In this document: in pieces, positions 43,167 through 51,631 of the stretch
Numbering within the stretch: position 1 is the stretch's first letter
Layout of the letters: each line of letters begins with the position of its first letter
From: UBA4416 sp964541155
GTDB taxonomy: Bacteria; Bacteroidota; Bacteroidia; B-17B0; Aurantibacillaceae
Assembly (NCBI GenBank): GCA_964541155.1
Contig: CAZIPC010000001.1
Span: 124,001 to 188,000 of the forward strand
Direction: 5' to 3'
Length of the DNA stretch: 64,000 bases
Made by a program: the position numbers and the translations under genes
Notes under the pieces: generated by a model
Databases searched by the model: none
What the model was told of the DNA's origin: nothing
Seen by the model: the letters and a program-made list of their open reading frames with translations, nothing else

Positions 43167-43808
43167 ATGAATTCAGAGGTTAATTCTTTTTTTAATGAAG
43201 CCAAAAAATGGCAACCCGAAATACAAAAACTTAGATCTATTGCACTTGACTGTGGGCTTGATGAAGTTTTAAAATGGCGATTTCCATGCTACATGTATAA
43301 AAACAATAATGTTGTATTAATTCATGTTTTTAAAGATTATTGTGCCCTTTTGTTTTTTAAAGGAGCATTACTGCAAGATGCGGATGGTGTACTTATTCAA
43401 CCAACAGAAAATACTCAACAGTCTCGTCAAATTAGATTTACTGATATTCAACAAATAAGAAATATTGAATCTATTTTAAAAGCATATATTTTTGAAGCTA
43501 TTGAAGTAGAAAAATTAGGATTAAAAGTAGAATTGAAAAAAACTTCAGATTATACTATTCCTGAAGAATTTCAAATTTTATTGAATAAAAATAATAAGTT
43601 AAAAAAAGCGTTTGAATCGTTAACACCTGGTAGGCAAAGAGCGTACCTTCTTTATTTTTCTGCTCCAAAACAATCAAAAACTATTGTATCTAGGATAGAG
43701 GCATATACCCAACGCATATTAAATGGAAAAGGATTGACCGACTGTGTATGTGGATTATCAAAGAGAATGCCTTCATGTGATGGATCACATAAGCATTTGA
43801 GAAAATAA
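43167..43808 (+). CDS. YdeI/DUF1801-like protein with a C-terminal CDGSH iron-sulfur motif
   Basis: A 213-residue cytosolic protein. Residues 1-120 are the DUF1801/YdeI-like domain (LKWRFPCYMYKNNNVVLIHV), followed by a helical YdeI tail (LTPGRQRAYLLYFSAPKQSK). The extreme C-terminus reads CVCGLSKRMPSCDGSH (193-208), an exact fit to the mitoNEET/CDGSH 2Fe-2S consensus with ligands C193, C195, C204 and H208. A redox or cluster-transfer role is therefore possible, but the family's function is unknown. It ends the dapA unit. Confidence 0.78.
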   Translation: MNSEVNSFFNEAKKWQPEIQKLRSIALDCGLDEVLKWRFPCYMYKNNNVVLIHVFKDYCALLFFKGALLQDADGVLIQPTENTQQSRQIRFTDIQQIRNIESILKAYIFEAIEVEKLGLKVELKKTSDYTIPEEFQILLNKNNKLKKAFESLTPGRQRAYLLYFSAPKQSKTIVSRIEAYTQRILNGKGLTDCVCGLSKRMPSCDGSHKHLRK

Positions 43809-43845
43809 GGTTTTAGATAAGTGATTGTGTTGTATTGCCTTTTAG

Positions 43846-44172
43846 TTAATTCCCATCTCCCATTAATTTAACAGTAATATTATTCATATTATCTGCTAAT
43901 TTTAATTGGCAGGCTAGGCGAGAGGTATCTGTAATGTTAGGTAAAGTATCTAACATAGCATATTCATCATTAGAGATCTCGTGTAAATCATCAAAACCAC
44001 TAATTACACTTACATGACAAGTTGCACAAAGTGCCATTCCACCACATGTAGCTAAAATATCATAATCATTACCTTTTAAAAATTCCATTAAGCTTAAGCC
44101 CATGTCGGTTGGTGCTACTAATGTTGTAATTGTGTTATCAGGATTCTGAATATTGATGTTTATATCTGTCAT
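43846..44172 (-). CDS. [2Fe-2S] ferredoxin, adrenodoxin type
   Basis: A 108-residue soluble electron carrier. The cluster ligands are C43, C49, C52 and C88 (TCGGMALCATCHV and RLACQL), the spacing of adrenodoxin/putidaredoxin-type ferredoxins. It sits just downstream of a ferredoxin reductase-like gene on the same strand, its likely electron donor. It is set off by a terminator and its own -7 box, so the two can be expressed separately. The acceptor is unknown. Confidence 0.92.
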   Translation of the reverse strand: MTDININIQNPDNTITTLVAPTDMGLSLMEFLKGNDYDILATCGGMALCATCHVSVISGFDDLHEISNDEYAMLDTLPNITDTSRLACQLKLADNMNNITVKLMGDGN

Positions 44173-44179
44173 AATGCTA

Positions 44180-44187
44180 CAAAAATA
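44180..44187 (-). promoter_or_regulatory. -7 promoter element of the ferredoxin gene, overlapping a terminator
   Basis: An exact TAnnTTTG (TAttTTTG) on the minus strand, 7 bases before the ATG. It lies in the T-rich tail of the upstream gene's terminator. Confidence 0.45.
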
Positions 44188-44216
44188 AAAAATCCCTTCA
44201 ACTGAAGAGATTTTTT
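44187..44216 (-). terminator. Terminator of the ferredoxin reductase gene
   Basis: A 13-bp stem with one G-U pair and a 4-base loop, followed on the minus strand by T-rich sequence, 28 bases after the reductase stop. Its tail merges with the ferredoxin promoter box. Confidence 0.75.
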
Positions 44217-44244
44217 AAATATAATTTTATCAATAAAGCGTGTT

Positions 44245-45255
44245 TTAAAACTCGTTAACTCCTTGAACTGTAGTGTATTTCATGGTGTATTTAACGCCTG
44301 GATTCATGTACTTATAGGCGCTATGACTCATTAAAGCTGCTTCATGAAAACCACATAAAATTAATTTTAATTTATTTTTATATGTGTTGATATCACCAAT
44401 GGCATAAACGCCTTCCACATTTGTTGAATAATCGTCAGTATTTACTTCAATAGCATTTTTATCAATATTTAAACCCCAATTTTCAATAGGACCTAATTTT
44501 GGACTTAAACCAAATAAAGGAATAAGGTGATCTGTTTGAATAGTTTGTGTTTCTTGAGTTTTTGCATTAATCATGGATACAGATTCTAATTTATCATTAC
44601 CATTAACAGCAGTTAAATTGGTATTTAGTAATAGTTTAATTTTACCTTCTTCGGCTAATTTCATTACTTTATTAACACTATCCGGAGCTCCTCTAAAAGA
44701 TTCACTTCTGTGTACAAGTGTTAATTCTGAGCAAATTTCACTTAAAAAAATAGCCCAGTCTAGTGCACTATCTCCGCCACCTGCAATAATCATTTTTTGC
44801 CCACGATATTTTTCTGGGTCTAAAATCATGTAATTAATACCTCTACCATTTTCAAATTTTGTTAATCCTTCTACTTCAGGTTTTCGTGGCTCAAAACAAC
44901 CTAATCCACCTGCTATTACAACAACTTTAGCATTAATTTTGGTGCCCATGTTAGTAATCAGAACAAAATCTCTGTCGCCACGTTTTTCAAGTGTTTCAAT
45001 TCGTTCCCCAAATGTATATCCAGGATGAAAAGGTTCAGCTTGTTTTATTAAATTATCTATTAAATCTTGAGCTAAAACGCTAGGATAACCAGGTATATCG
45101 TAAATGGGTTTTTTAGGATATATTTCAGATAATTGTCCGCCAGCTTGAGGCAAATAATCAATTAAATGACAGCGCATTTTAAGTAATCCTGCTTCAAAAA
45201 TGGCAAATAATCCCACAGGACCTGCTCCTATAATTGCTAAATCAGTTGTAATCAT
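44245..45255 (-). CDS. Thioredoxin-reductase-like ferredoxin-NAD(P)+ reductase
   Basis: A 336-residue FAD flavoprotein. FAD site IIGAGPVGLFAIFEAG (8-23), the AGGQLSEIYPKKPIYDIPGYP block, NADPH site IIAGGGDSALDWAIFL and C-terminal YAIGDINTY are all seen. The CxxC of thioredoxin reductase is absent, which defines the TrxR-like ferredoxin reductase group. It reduces the adjacent ferredoxin with NAD(P)H. A TActTTTG box is at 45283-45290, 27 bases before the ATG. Confidence 0.92.
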   Translation of the reverse strand: MITTDLAIIGAGPVGLFAIFEAGLLKMRCHLIDYLPQAGGQLSEIYPKKPIYDIPGYPSVLAQDLIDNLIKQAEPFHPGYTFGERIETLEKRGDRDFVLITNMGTKINAKVVVIAGGLGCFEPRKPEVEGLTKFENGRGINYMILDPEKYRGQKMIIAGGGDSALDWAIFLSEICSELTLVHRSESFRGAPDSVNKVMKLAEEGKIKLLLNTNLTAVNGNDKLESVSMINAKTQETQTIQTDHLIPLFGLSPKLGPIENWGLNIDKNAIEVNTDDYSTNVEGVYAIGDINTYKNKLKLILCGFHEAALMSHSAYKYMNPGVKYTMKYTTVQGVNEF

Positions 45256-45282
45256 GTTTAATTTAATTCAAAAATTTGAGTG

Positions 45283-45290
45283 CAAAAGTA
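45283..45290 (-). promoter_or_regulatory. -7 promoter element of the ferredoxin reductase gene
   Basis: An exact TAnnTTTG (TActTTTG) on the minus strand, 27 bases before the ATG. Confidence 0.45.
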
Positions 45291-45320
45291 ATAATTAGAA
45301 CAATATAAATCAGTAATAGT

Positions 45321-45911
45321 TTAAGAACTTATTAATTCTGGTTCATTCTGGCAAAAAATCTCTAAATCTTCAAAAAATATAAAAAATTCTTCTTCAATTT
45401 CAGTATAATTTTTTTCTAATAAAGGAATAGCTTGTTGTAAGTCGTATCTATTTCTAATTCGATGACTTAAATGTGTTAAAACTGTTTTAATACCATTAAC
45501 TGTTGAATAATTAAATAGCACGTTTTGTTGCGTCATGTATTCATAAAAACGCTTGGCATGTTCTGGTAAATAGTGATGGTTTTCTTTTAAAAGATTATAA
45601 ATATAAAAGGCATGTTCTTGAAGTGTTTTGTTAGAATATTGATTAAAATTTTTAGCTAAGTAATGGTCATAAATAATATCCATTAAAACCCCACTGTATT
45701 TATCAAAATCCTTACTAAAACGACGTTTACTTGTTAAATATATTGGATGAGAGTCAGTAAAAACGTCTATTTTTCGATGCAATCTAATTCCTTGTATAAT
45801 ACCTTCTGTTAATCCATAAAAATTATTACCTCGAATCGAATCTGCAATAAAATTACCTATTATTAAATCAGAGTTTTGATAAGATAAATAACTATGTGCT
45901 AAATAATTCAA
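45321..45911 (-). CDS. Acyl carrier protein phosphodiesterase-like protein (AcpH family)
   Basis: A 196-residue cytosolic HD-like metal enzyme. AcpH removes phosphopantetheine from acyl carrier protein. It opens with the family NYLAHSYLSYQNSDLIIGNF (about 2-21) and has IRLHRKIDVFTDSHPIY and YDHYLAKNF, giving His and Asp ligands. Length matches. The start is TTG at 45911, since it alone gives the family N-terminus and the upstream frame has no ATG close by. It is divergent from rsmE. Confidence 0.82.
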   Translation of the reverse strand: MNYLAHSYLSYQNSDLIIGNFIADSIRGNNFYGLTEGIIQGIRLHRKIDVFTDSHPIYLTSKRRFSKDFDKYSGVLMDIIYDHYLAKNFNQYSNKTLQEHAFYIYNLLKENHHYLPEHAKRFYEYMTQQNVLFNYSTVNGIKTVLTHLSHRIRNRYDLQQAIPLLEKNYTEIEEEFFIFFEDLEIFCQNEPELISS

Positions 45912-46030
45912 TTTTATTTTCTAAGTAATATATTTAATAATTTACTAATATACGAATCGTTAGCGTAATGTAGACTTTAAAATATTTAAGCTTTTATACA
46001 TTCTTTATTATCATTCGTATATTCGTGCTT

Positions 46031-46038
46031 TAAATTTG
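46031..46038 (+). promoter_or_regulatory. -7 promoter element of rsmE
   Basis: An exact TAnnTTTG (TAaaTTTG) 13 bases before the rsmE ATG, in the 140-base divergent gap. Confidence 0.45.
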
Positions 46039-46051
46039 TAATTGAATACAC

Positions 46052-46750
46052 ATGAATACATTTTTTGGAATAATACAAAATAATGCAGCTATTTTAAATG
46101 AAGATGAATCATTACATTGTGTTAAAGTGTTAAGGCATAAAGTAGGAGATCTTATTCAGGTAATAGATGGGATGGGTATCAGAGCTACAGGTAAAATAGA
46201 AGCGGCGCATGCTAAACAATGTGCTGTAAGTTTAATAGAAAAGCAATTTATTAAACCTACTCGTAATTATAAATTACATGTTGCTATAGCTCCAACAAAA
46301 AATATTGAACGTATTGAATGGTTTGTTGAAAAAGCTGTAGAAATAGGTATTGATGAAATTTCATTTATAAAATGTAAAAATTCTGAACGCACGGTTGTAA
46401 AAGACGATAGAATTAAGAAAGTAGCGGAGGCTGCTTTAAAACAAAGTCACCAAGTATACATGCCAAAAATTAATAGCATGATTGACTTTAAAGAGTTTAT
46501 AAAAAAGGATGTTAGTGACATTAAATTAATAGCACATTGTGAAAAAGAATCAAAACAGCATCTTAAACAATTTATTAAATTAAATCAATCATATACTTTG
46601 TTAATTGGTCCAGAGGGAGACTTTAGTAAAGATGAAATTATATTTGCTAGCCAAGCATTTTATTTACCAGTTGCTTTAGGAGATAGTAGATTAAGAACAG
46701 AAACAGCTGGTATATATGGCTGTAATGCTTTTTCTGTAATTAATTCCTAA
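46052..46750 (+). CDS. rsmE: 16S rRNA (uracil-1498-N3)-methyltransferase
   Basis: A 232-residue SPOUT-class enzyme that uses S-adenosylmethionine to methylate U1498 of 16S rRNA. It has an N-terminal PUA-like domain (HCVKVLRHKVGDLIQVIDGMG), the EWFVEKAVEIGIDEISF segment, and the knotted cofactor site LLIGPEGDFSKDE (about 189-201) with LGDSRLRTETAG. Complete and of normal length. porX follows after 59 bases on the same strand. Confidence 0.95.
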   Translation: MNTFFGIIQNNAAILNEDESLHCVKVLRHKVGDLIQVIDGMGIRATGKIEAAHAKQCAVSLIEKQFIKPTRNYKLHVAIAPTKNIERIEWFVEKAVEIGIDEISFIKCKNSERTVVKDDRIKKVAEAALKQSHQVYMPKINSMIDFKEFIKKDVSDIKLIAHCEKESKQHLKQFIKLNQSYTLLIGPEGDFSKDEIIFASQAFYLPVALGDSRLRTETAGIYGCNAFSVINS

Positions 46751-46809
46751 CAAACGTTAAAATCAGCAATAAAAAAAACAATTACACGTATCCTAATAAA
46801 ATAGTATTT

Positions 46810-48366
46810 ATGGAAAAAATAAACATACTTTGGGCCGATGATGAAATAGATTTATTAAAGCCTCATATCTTATTTTTAAATTCAAAGGGTTACGAGATAG
46901 TTACAGCCTTAAGCGGAGATGAAGCTATTGATATTGTTAAAGAAAATAAAGACTTGTCTGCCGTTTTGTTAGATGAAAATATGCCTGGTATTTCAGGATT
47001 AGAGGCATTAACAAAAATAAAACAATTAAAATCTGATTTGCCTGTTATTATGATAACTAAAAGCGAAGAAGAGCATATTATGGAAGATGCTATTGGTAGC
47101 AAAATTGCAGATTATTTAATTAAACCAGTCAATCCAAATCAAATATTACTTTCTTTAAAAAAAGCATTAGATAACAAACGTTTAGTTTCCGAAAAAACAA
47201 ATACGGAATACAGAAAAGAATTTAGTCAAATAGGAATGACTTTATCTGATAATTTAAATTGGCAAGAATGGCAAGAGGTTTTTAAAAAAATTGTTTATTG
47301 GGAGTTAGAAATTGATAAAAATCAAGATAAAGGAATGCTTGAAGTTTTAAAAATGCAAAAAGCAGATGCTAATTTGCAATTTTTTAAGTTTATCGAAAAA
47401 AATTATCTAAGTTGGTTAAATGGCTCCAGTTCAAATATTCCTACTATGAGCCACACATTACTTAAACATAAATTTATAAATAATTTAGAATTAAATACAT
47501 GTACATTTTTAATAGTGATTGATAATTTAAGATACGATCAATGGAAAATGATTCAACCAATTATTCAAGATTATTTTAAAATTGAAAATGAAGAATTATT
47601 TTTTAGCATTTTGCCATCAGCAACACAATATGCCCGTAATGCCTTATTTTCAGGTTTATTGCCAAGTGAAATGGAAAAAAGGTATCCAGATTGGTGGAAA
47701 AATGATGACGATGAAGGTGGCAAAAATATGCATGAAGAAGATTTTTTAAATGCACAATTAAAGCGTTTAGGAAAAGAAGTAAAAATGAGTTATAATAAAA
47801 TAACAAATTTTGCTGCTGGAAAAAAATTATCAGAGAATATGAGTAATTTAATGCATAATAAATTAAATGTAATTGTATATAATTTTGTGGATATGCTTAG
47901 TCATGCTCGAACTGAACTAGAAATGATTAGAGAATTAGCAGATGATGAACCAGCTTATAGAAGTTTAACAGTTTCATGGTTTGAACATTCTCCATTATTA
48001 GATATGATAAAATTTATTGCTTCCAAAAATGCTAAATTAGTAATTACTACTGATCACGGAACAGTTCATGTTAAAGAACCAACAAAGGTAGTTGGAGATA
48101 AAAGTGTAAATACTAATTTACGCTACAAACAAGGTAAATCCTTAGATTACAATCCTAAAGAAGTATTTGAAATAAAAAATCCTAGCGAAGCATTTTTACC
48201 AAAACAAAATGTAAGTACTCGTTTTATTTTTGCAAGAGAGGATAAATTTTTTGCTTATCCAAATAATTTTAATCACTACGTACAGTATTATAAAAACACT
48301 TTTCAACACGGAGGTATTAGCCTAGAAGAAATGATTATTCCGTACGTTACACTAACTGCTAAATAA
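46810..48366 (+). CDS. porX: T9SS response regulator PorX (receiver plus PglZ domain)
   Basis: A 518-residue cytosolic regulator of the type IX secretion system. The receiver domain (1-120) has D10/D11, the phospho-acceptor D55 in LLDENMPG, T83 and K105. A helical middle part (about 130-205) is followed by an alkaline-phosphatase-superfamily PglZ domain (about 210-518), with FLIVIDNLRYDQWKMI, LPSATQYARNALFSG and the metal-binding TTDHGTVHV. This is the PorX layout; its partner kinase PorY is not in the window. In known systems PorX acts with the sigma factor SigP or through oligonucleotide hydrolysis. The nearest T9SS genes are about 16 kb away. Confidence 0.93.
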   Translation: MEKINILWADDEIDLLKPHILFLNSKGYEIVTALSGDEAIDIVKENKDLSAVLLDENMPGISGLEALTKIKQLKSDLPVIMITKSEEEHIMEDAIGSKIADYLIKPVNPNQILLSLKKALDNKRLVSEKTNTEYRKEFSQIGMTLSDNLNWQEWQEVFKKIVYWELEIDKNQDKGMLEVLKMQKADANLQFFKFIEKNYLSWLNGSSSNIPTMSHTLLKHKFINNLELNTCTFLIVIDNLRYDQWKMIQPIIQDYFKIENEELFFSILPSATQYARNALFSGLLPSEMEKRYPDWWKNDDDEGGKNMHEEDFLNAQLKRLGKEVKMSYNKITNFAAGKKLSENMSNLMHNKLNVIVYNFVDMLSHARTELEMIRELADDEPAYRSLTVSWFEHSPLLDMIKFIASKNAKLVITTDHGTVHVKEPTKVVGDKSVNTNLRYKQGKSLDYNPKEVFEIKNPSEAFLPKQNVSTRFIFAREDKFFAYPNNFNHYVQYYKNTFQHGGISLEEMIIPYVTLTAK

Positions 48367-48369
48367 TTT

Positions 48370-48396
48370 AAAAAGCGAGAAAACTCTCGCTTTTTT
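48370..48396. terminator. Terminator between porX and the DUF3078 gene
   Basis: An 11-bp stem (AAAAAGCGAGA/TCTCGCTTTTT) with a 4-base loop and T runs both ways, directly after the porX stop and just before the convergent gene's stop. Confidence 0.85.
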
Positions 48397-48400
48397 AAGT

Positions 48401-49387
48401 TTAAAACTTGTATGTTAGCCCCATTCCTAACACTTGTTTAAATTGTATATCTGGACCAAAAGTCCCTTTTTTATCTCCAGAAGAACGTAATACTTTTACA
48501 TCATCATCATAAATTAATTGAGTAGCCAAAGTTGCAGATATAAATTTATTTACTTTAAAGGTTGTTAATGTACTCCAGTTGACATCTATATTTTGAGGGT
48601 TATGTAAATAATTTGAAAATAGTTCTAATGTTGATTGAAAAGTTATATTTTCCATCACTTTAGTTTTGTACTGCATTTTTAAATAAGCTCCAAATTCTTC
48701 TCTGTGTTTTAAATAAGATTGAGTAATTACAGATGGATTATTAGCGTCTCTTATTTCTTTTTGTACACCAAAAGCTCCATATTTTGCTAAACTATCATCT
48801 TTTACAAATGTAAATTTACCAGTTAAAGGAGCTACAAATAAGGTAAATTTATCATTCTTTTTATAATCAAAACCAATAGCAGCTAACGCATAGCCAGGTG
48901 CCATAAATTTAGAAATATACACTGAGTCATTTGGATAATTATACCCATTAGTAAATTGTGTTCTAAAATCGCCTAATGCAGTTGCATACCAATTTTTATT
49001 AATTTGGTGACCTACTTTTGATGAAAATTGAATTTTGTCATCATTTTTCCACCATTTTTTATTGTTACCCTGATTAATAACCCCATATCCTAATTCTAAA
49101 TTATTTTCCAAAGTAGTTTTTCCTCTTTTATATTTAGCAAAAACATTTAATAATCCACCAATAGAAATGGAATTATTGCCACCAGCTGACCAATTAGTTA
49201 ATGAAACTTGTTGCCCATTAATAGAGATAACACCTCCTATTTTCCAAGATTTTGTTGTGTCAGCAGTTGGTTTTTGTAAAGTAGCAGCTTGTTCAATTAA
49301 TTTAGCTGCTTCTGTTTTGGTTTCTTCCTGTGATATACCAATTATAGAAATGGTTAAAAGGAAAATTAAATAGTAGTTTTTCTTCAT
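48401..49387 (-). CDS. DUF3078 family outer-membrane protein
   Basis: A 328-residue predicted outer-membrane beta-barrel of unknown function. There is a signal peptide (about 1-19). The family block WKIGGVISINGQQVSLTNWS at about 48-67 is followed by AGGNNSISIGGLLNVFA, and paired amphipathic strands continue to the terminal LGMGLTYKF, whose final aromatic fits BAM-dependent insertion. A TAgtTTTG box lies at 49411-49418, 23 bases before the ATG. Confidence 0.83.
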   Translation of the reverse strand: MKKNYYLIFLLTISIIGISQEETKTEAAKLIEQAATLQKPTADTTKSWKIGGVISINGQQVSLTNWSAGGNNSISIGGLLNVFAKYKRGKTTLENNLELGYGVINQGNNKKWWKNDDKIQFSSKVGHQINKNWYATALGDFRTQFTNGYNYPNDSVYISKFMAPGYALAAIGFDYKKNDKFTLFVAPLTGKFTFVKDDSLAKYGAFGVQKEIRDANNPSVITQSYLKHREEFGAYLKMQYKTKVMENITFQSTLELFSNYLHNPQNIDVNWSTLTTFKVNKFISATLATQLIYDDDVKVLRSSGDKKGTFGPDIQFKQVLGMGLTYKF

Positions 49388-49410
49388 ATATGTTTATTTT
49401 TTTAAAAGGG

Positions 49411-49418
49411 CAAAACTA
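49411..49418 (-). promoter_or_regulatory. -7 promoter element of the DUF3078 gene
   Basis: An exact TAnnTTTG (TAgtTTTG) on the minus strand, 23 bases before the ATG. Confidence 0.4.
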
Positions 49419-49469
49419 AAAAAACTAATCAAAAGATGCATTTATCTAGTATAATTTATTTGTTAAATG

Positions 49470-50369
49470 TTAGTTACCTTGTATTTTAAAATATTTTGTT
49501 GAATTGGCTGGGTTAACGGTTGTTAAAGTTTCAACAGCTTTTGCTTTTTCGTCGGGTAATCCTTTCGAAAAAATATTAACAAGTTCATCTGTTTTTGCAT
49601 TAAAAAATAATTCCATTGCAAATGACGCCGGCCTATTTTTATAAACAGTAAGTAATAAGTCGGTTGATGTTAAAATTTCTTTTCTACCATTGTCAGGCTT
49701 TTCATTCATAATATCTAAACCAAGGCGATGATATTTATACATACATTCTCTTATAGGCTGAAAAACTGGTTGTAATGCATTTTCTGCTATCCAATATCTA
49801 TTTTTATTACTTTCATAAGATTTCCAGCCTGTTTCAGAAGAACTTTGAGCGTTAGAAACAATCAATTGTGCTTTTTGAAAATACTCGGTTCCTCCTAAGT
49901 TAGAGTAGGTATCGTAATCATTAGCAATTATAACATAGGCATAAAATGCTAAAACAGATGTAAGATTATTTGAGTAGGTGTTTAAGTTAAATTCTAATTG
50001 CTGAAATTGTTGGTATTTAAATACTAAATTTTCATCAATATAATTTACAAGTGGAGAAAAATAAGAGCTTTTAAAAACAGGTCTTCTACTTTGAATTTGA
50101 ATAGTGGCTTTATATTCATCTGTATTTAGTTTTTGGGTAACGTTAATCAAAATAGAGCAATCAATTCTTTCTGGAGTTGTGAAATTATCTTTTGTCCATT
50201 TTGTATTATTCATAAATTCAAAAATAGATTTTTGGAGTTGTTCAAATATTTGTTTCTCCGTAGTTCCTTGAATTTGAGGAGATACAACACTTACTTGACA
50301 ATTTAATTCTTGAGAAAAACTAATTGTAGTTAAAAAAGTTAATAGAAATATACAACTGTATTTAGTCAT
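49470..50369 (-). CDS. DUF4835 family secreted protein
   Basis: A 299-residue protein with a signal peptide (about 1-19, ending ISFSQ). The family pattern is clear: ELNCQVSVVSPQIQGTTEKQ at about 20-39, RIDCSILINVTQ, IQSRRPVFKSSYFSPLVNYI, and a helical C-terminal half. The function is unknown. It overlaps the coaBC coding region by 8 bases, so translation is coupled. The order bamD-rpoZ-coaBC-DUF4835 is conserved in Bacteroidota and suggests an envelope-related role. Confidence 0.85.
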   Translation of the reverse strand: MTKYSCIFLLTFLTTISFSQELNCQVSVVSPQIQGTTEKQIFEQLQKSIFEFMNNTKWTKDNFTTPERIDCSILINVTQKLNTDEYKATIQIQSRRPVFKSSYFSPLVNYIDENLVFKYQQFQQLEFNLNTYSNNLTSVLAFYAYVIIANDYDTYSNLGGTEYFQKAQLIVSNAQSSSETGWKSYESNKNRYWIAENALQPVFQPIRECMYKYHRLGLDIMNEKPDNGRKEILTSTDLLLTVYKNRPASFAMELFFNAKTDELVNIFSKGLPDEKAKAVETLTTVNPANSTKYFKIQGN

Positions 50370-51567
50370 GTTTTTTTAAATAGTTTATGGTAAAATTAAC
50401 AATGTCTTTTGCCACATTTTGCTTGCTTTTTAACTCAAAATTATGCAATTTATTGTGTTTATCAATAATTGTTATTTTGTTTGTGTCAACTGCAAACCCC
50501 GATCCTTTTTCGATTGCAGAATTCGCAACTATAAAATCTAAATTTTTTTTATAAATTTTTTCTTTGGCATATTCAATTAAATTATCTGTTTCTAAGGCAA
50601 ATCCAGCTAATAGTTGATGTGTTTTTTCTTTACCAAGTGTTTCTAAAATATCTGTTGTCTTTACAAGTTCTATTAAAAAATCAGAATCTTGTTTTTTTAT
50701 TTTAGTAGGAGATATTGTTTTAGGTTTATAATCAGCAACTGCTGCTGATAATATGGCTATGTTTGTAGTTTTAAAATAATGTTTACAAGCTTTAAACATT
50801 TCGTCTGCACTTTCTACGCGAATTACAGTAATTGATTTTTCAGACGGATATTCGTGGGATGGACCCAAAACTAATGTTACATCGGCACCTAGTTTTGCAA
50901 ATTCATTAGCAATAGCAACACCCATTTTTCCTGACGAACGATTTCCTATAAATCTTACTGGATCAATAGCTTCGTATGTTGGACCCGCGTTAATTAATAC
51001 TTTTTTATTAGATAAAGGAAGTTCTTCTTTAAAATAATTTGATATATAATTTAGAATATTTTCAGGCTCGGCCATTCTCCCTTCTCCGTTTAATCCACTA
51101 GCTAATTCACCACTTTCGGCTGGAATAATGATGTTATTATGTTTTTTTAAAATATCAATATTAGCCTTTGTGGTTGGATGTTGATACATCTCTAAATCCA
51201 TAGCTGGTGCTACAAAAACTTTATTTCTGTTAGATAAATAACAAGCTGTTACAATATTATCACATAATCCGTTTGATAGTTTTGCTAATGTGTTTGCGGT
51301 TAATGGAGCTATAATCATAGCATCAGCCCATTCTGCTAATTCCACATGATTATTCCAATTGTTATTCGAATCAAAAAAATCAGAAATTACTTGGTTTTTA
51401 CTTAATACAGAAAGTGTTTTGGATGTTACAAATTCTTCGGCGGCTTTAGTCATTACAACTTTTACAATTGCGTCTTCTTTAACCAATAATCTAATTAAAT
51501 GAGCGCATTTATATGCTGCAATTCCACCTGTAATACCTAAAAGAATATGTTTATTTTTTAATGACAT
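50362..51567 (-). CDS. coaBC: Bifunctional phosphopantothenoylcysteine decarboxylase / synthetase
   Basis: A 401-residue two-domain coenzyme A enzyme. CoaC (about 1-185) is the FMN-dependent decarboxylase: GITGGIAAYK, H74 in NNHVELAEWAD and VAPAMD. CoaB (about 187-401) is the CTP-dependent synthetase: INAGPTYEAIDPVRFIGNRS, AAVADYKP and the K-x-K-K motif. Two CoaC residues differ from E. coli Dfp: the PAMN asparagine (N125) is D124, and the decarboxylase cysteine C158 position reads S157 in ELASGLNGEGRM. I recall similar substitutions in other Bacteroidota but cannot verify this. A hairpin ends 8 bases before the ATG. Confidence 0.93.
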   Translation of the reverse strand: MSLKNKHILLGITGGIAAYKCAHLIRLLVKEDAIVKVVMTKAAEEFVTSKTLSVLSKNQVISDFFDSNNNWNNHVELAEWADAMIIAPLTANTLAKLSNGLCDNIVTACYLSNRNKVFVAPAMDLEMYQHPTTKANIDILKKHNNIIIPAESGELASGLNGEGRMAEPENILNYISNYFKEELPLSNKKVLINAGPTYEAIDPVRFIGNRSSGKMGVAIANEFAKLGADVTLVLGPSHEYPSEKSITVIRVESADEMFKACKHYFKTTNIAILSAAVADYKPKTISPTKIKKQDSDFLIELVKTTDILETLGKEKTHQLLAGFALETDNLIEYAKEKIYKKNLDFIVANSAIEKGSGFAVDTNKITIIDKHNKLHNFELKSKQNVAKDIVNFTINYLKKHD

Positions 51568-51575
51568 AAAATTTA

Positions 51576-51607
51576 AAAACCCATCTGCCAGAAGGAGGAT
51601 GGGTTTT
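51576..51607 (-). terminator. Terminator or attenuator between rpoZ and coaBC
   Basis: A 10-bp perfect stem (AAAACCCATC/GATGGGTTTT) with a 12-base loop, then T-rich sequence on the minus strand. It lies after the rpoZ stop and only 8 bases before the coaBC start codon. Confidence 0.7.
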
Positions 51608-51631
51608 GATTAAATGATACAATGCTAAATA

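Noticed and set aside
45948..46023. 11-bp inverted repeat (AATATACGAAT ... ATTCGTATATT) in the AcpH-rsmE gap
   Set aside because: The arms are 54 bases apart and AT-rich; each could be part of a promoter. Not strong enough to call an operator.
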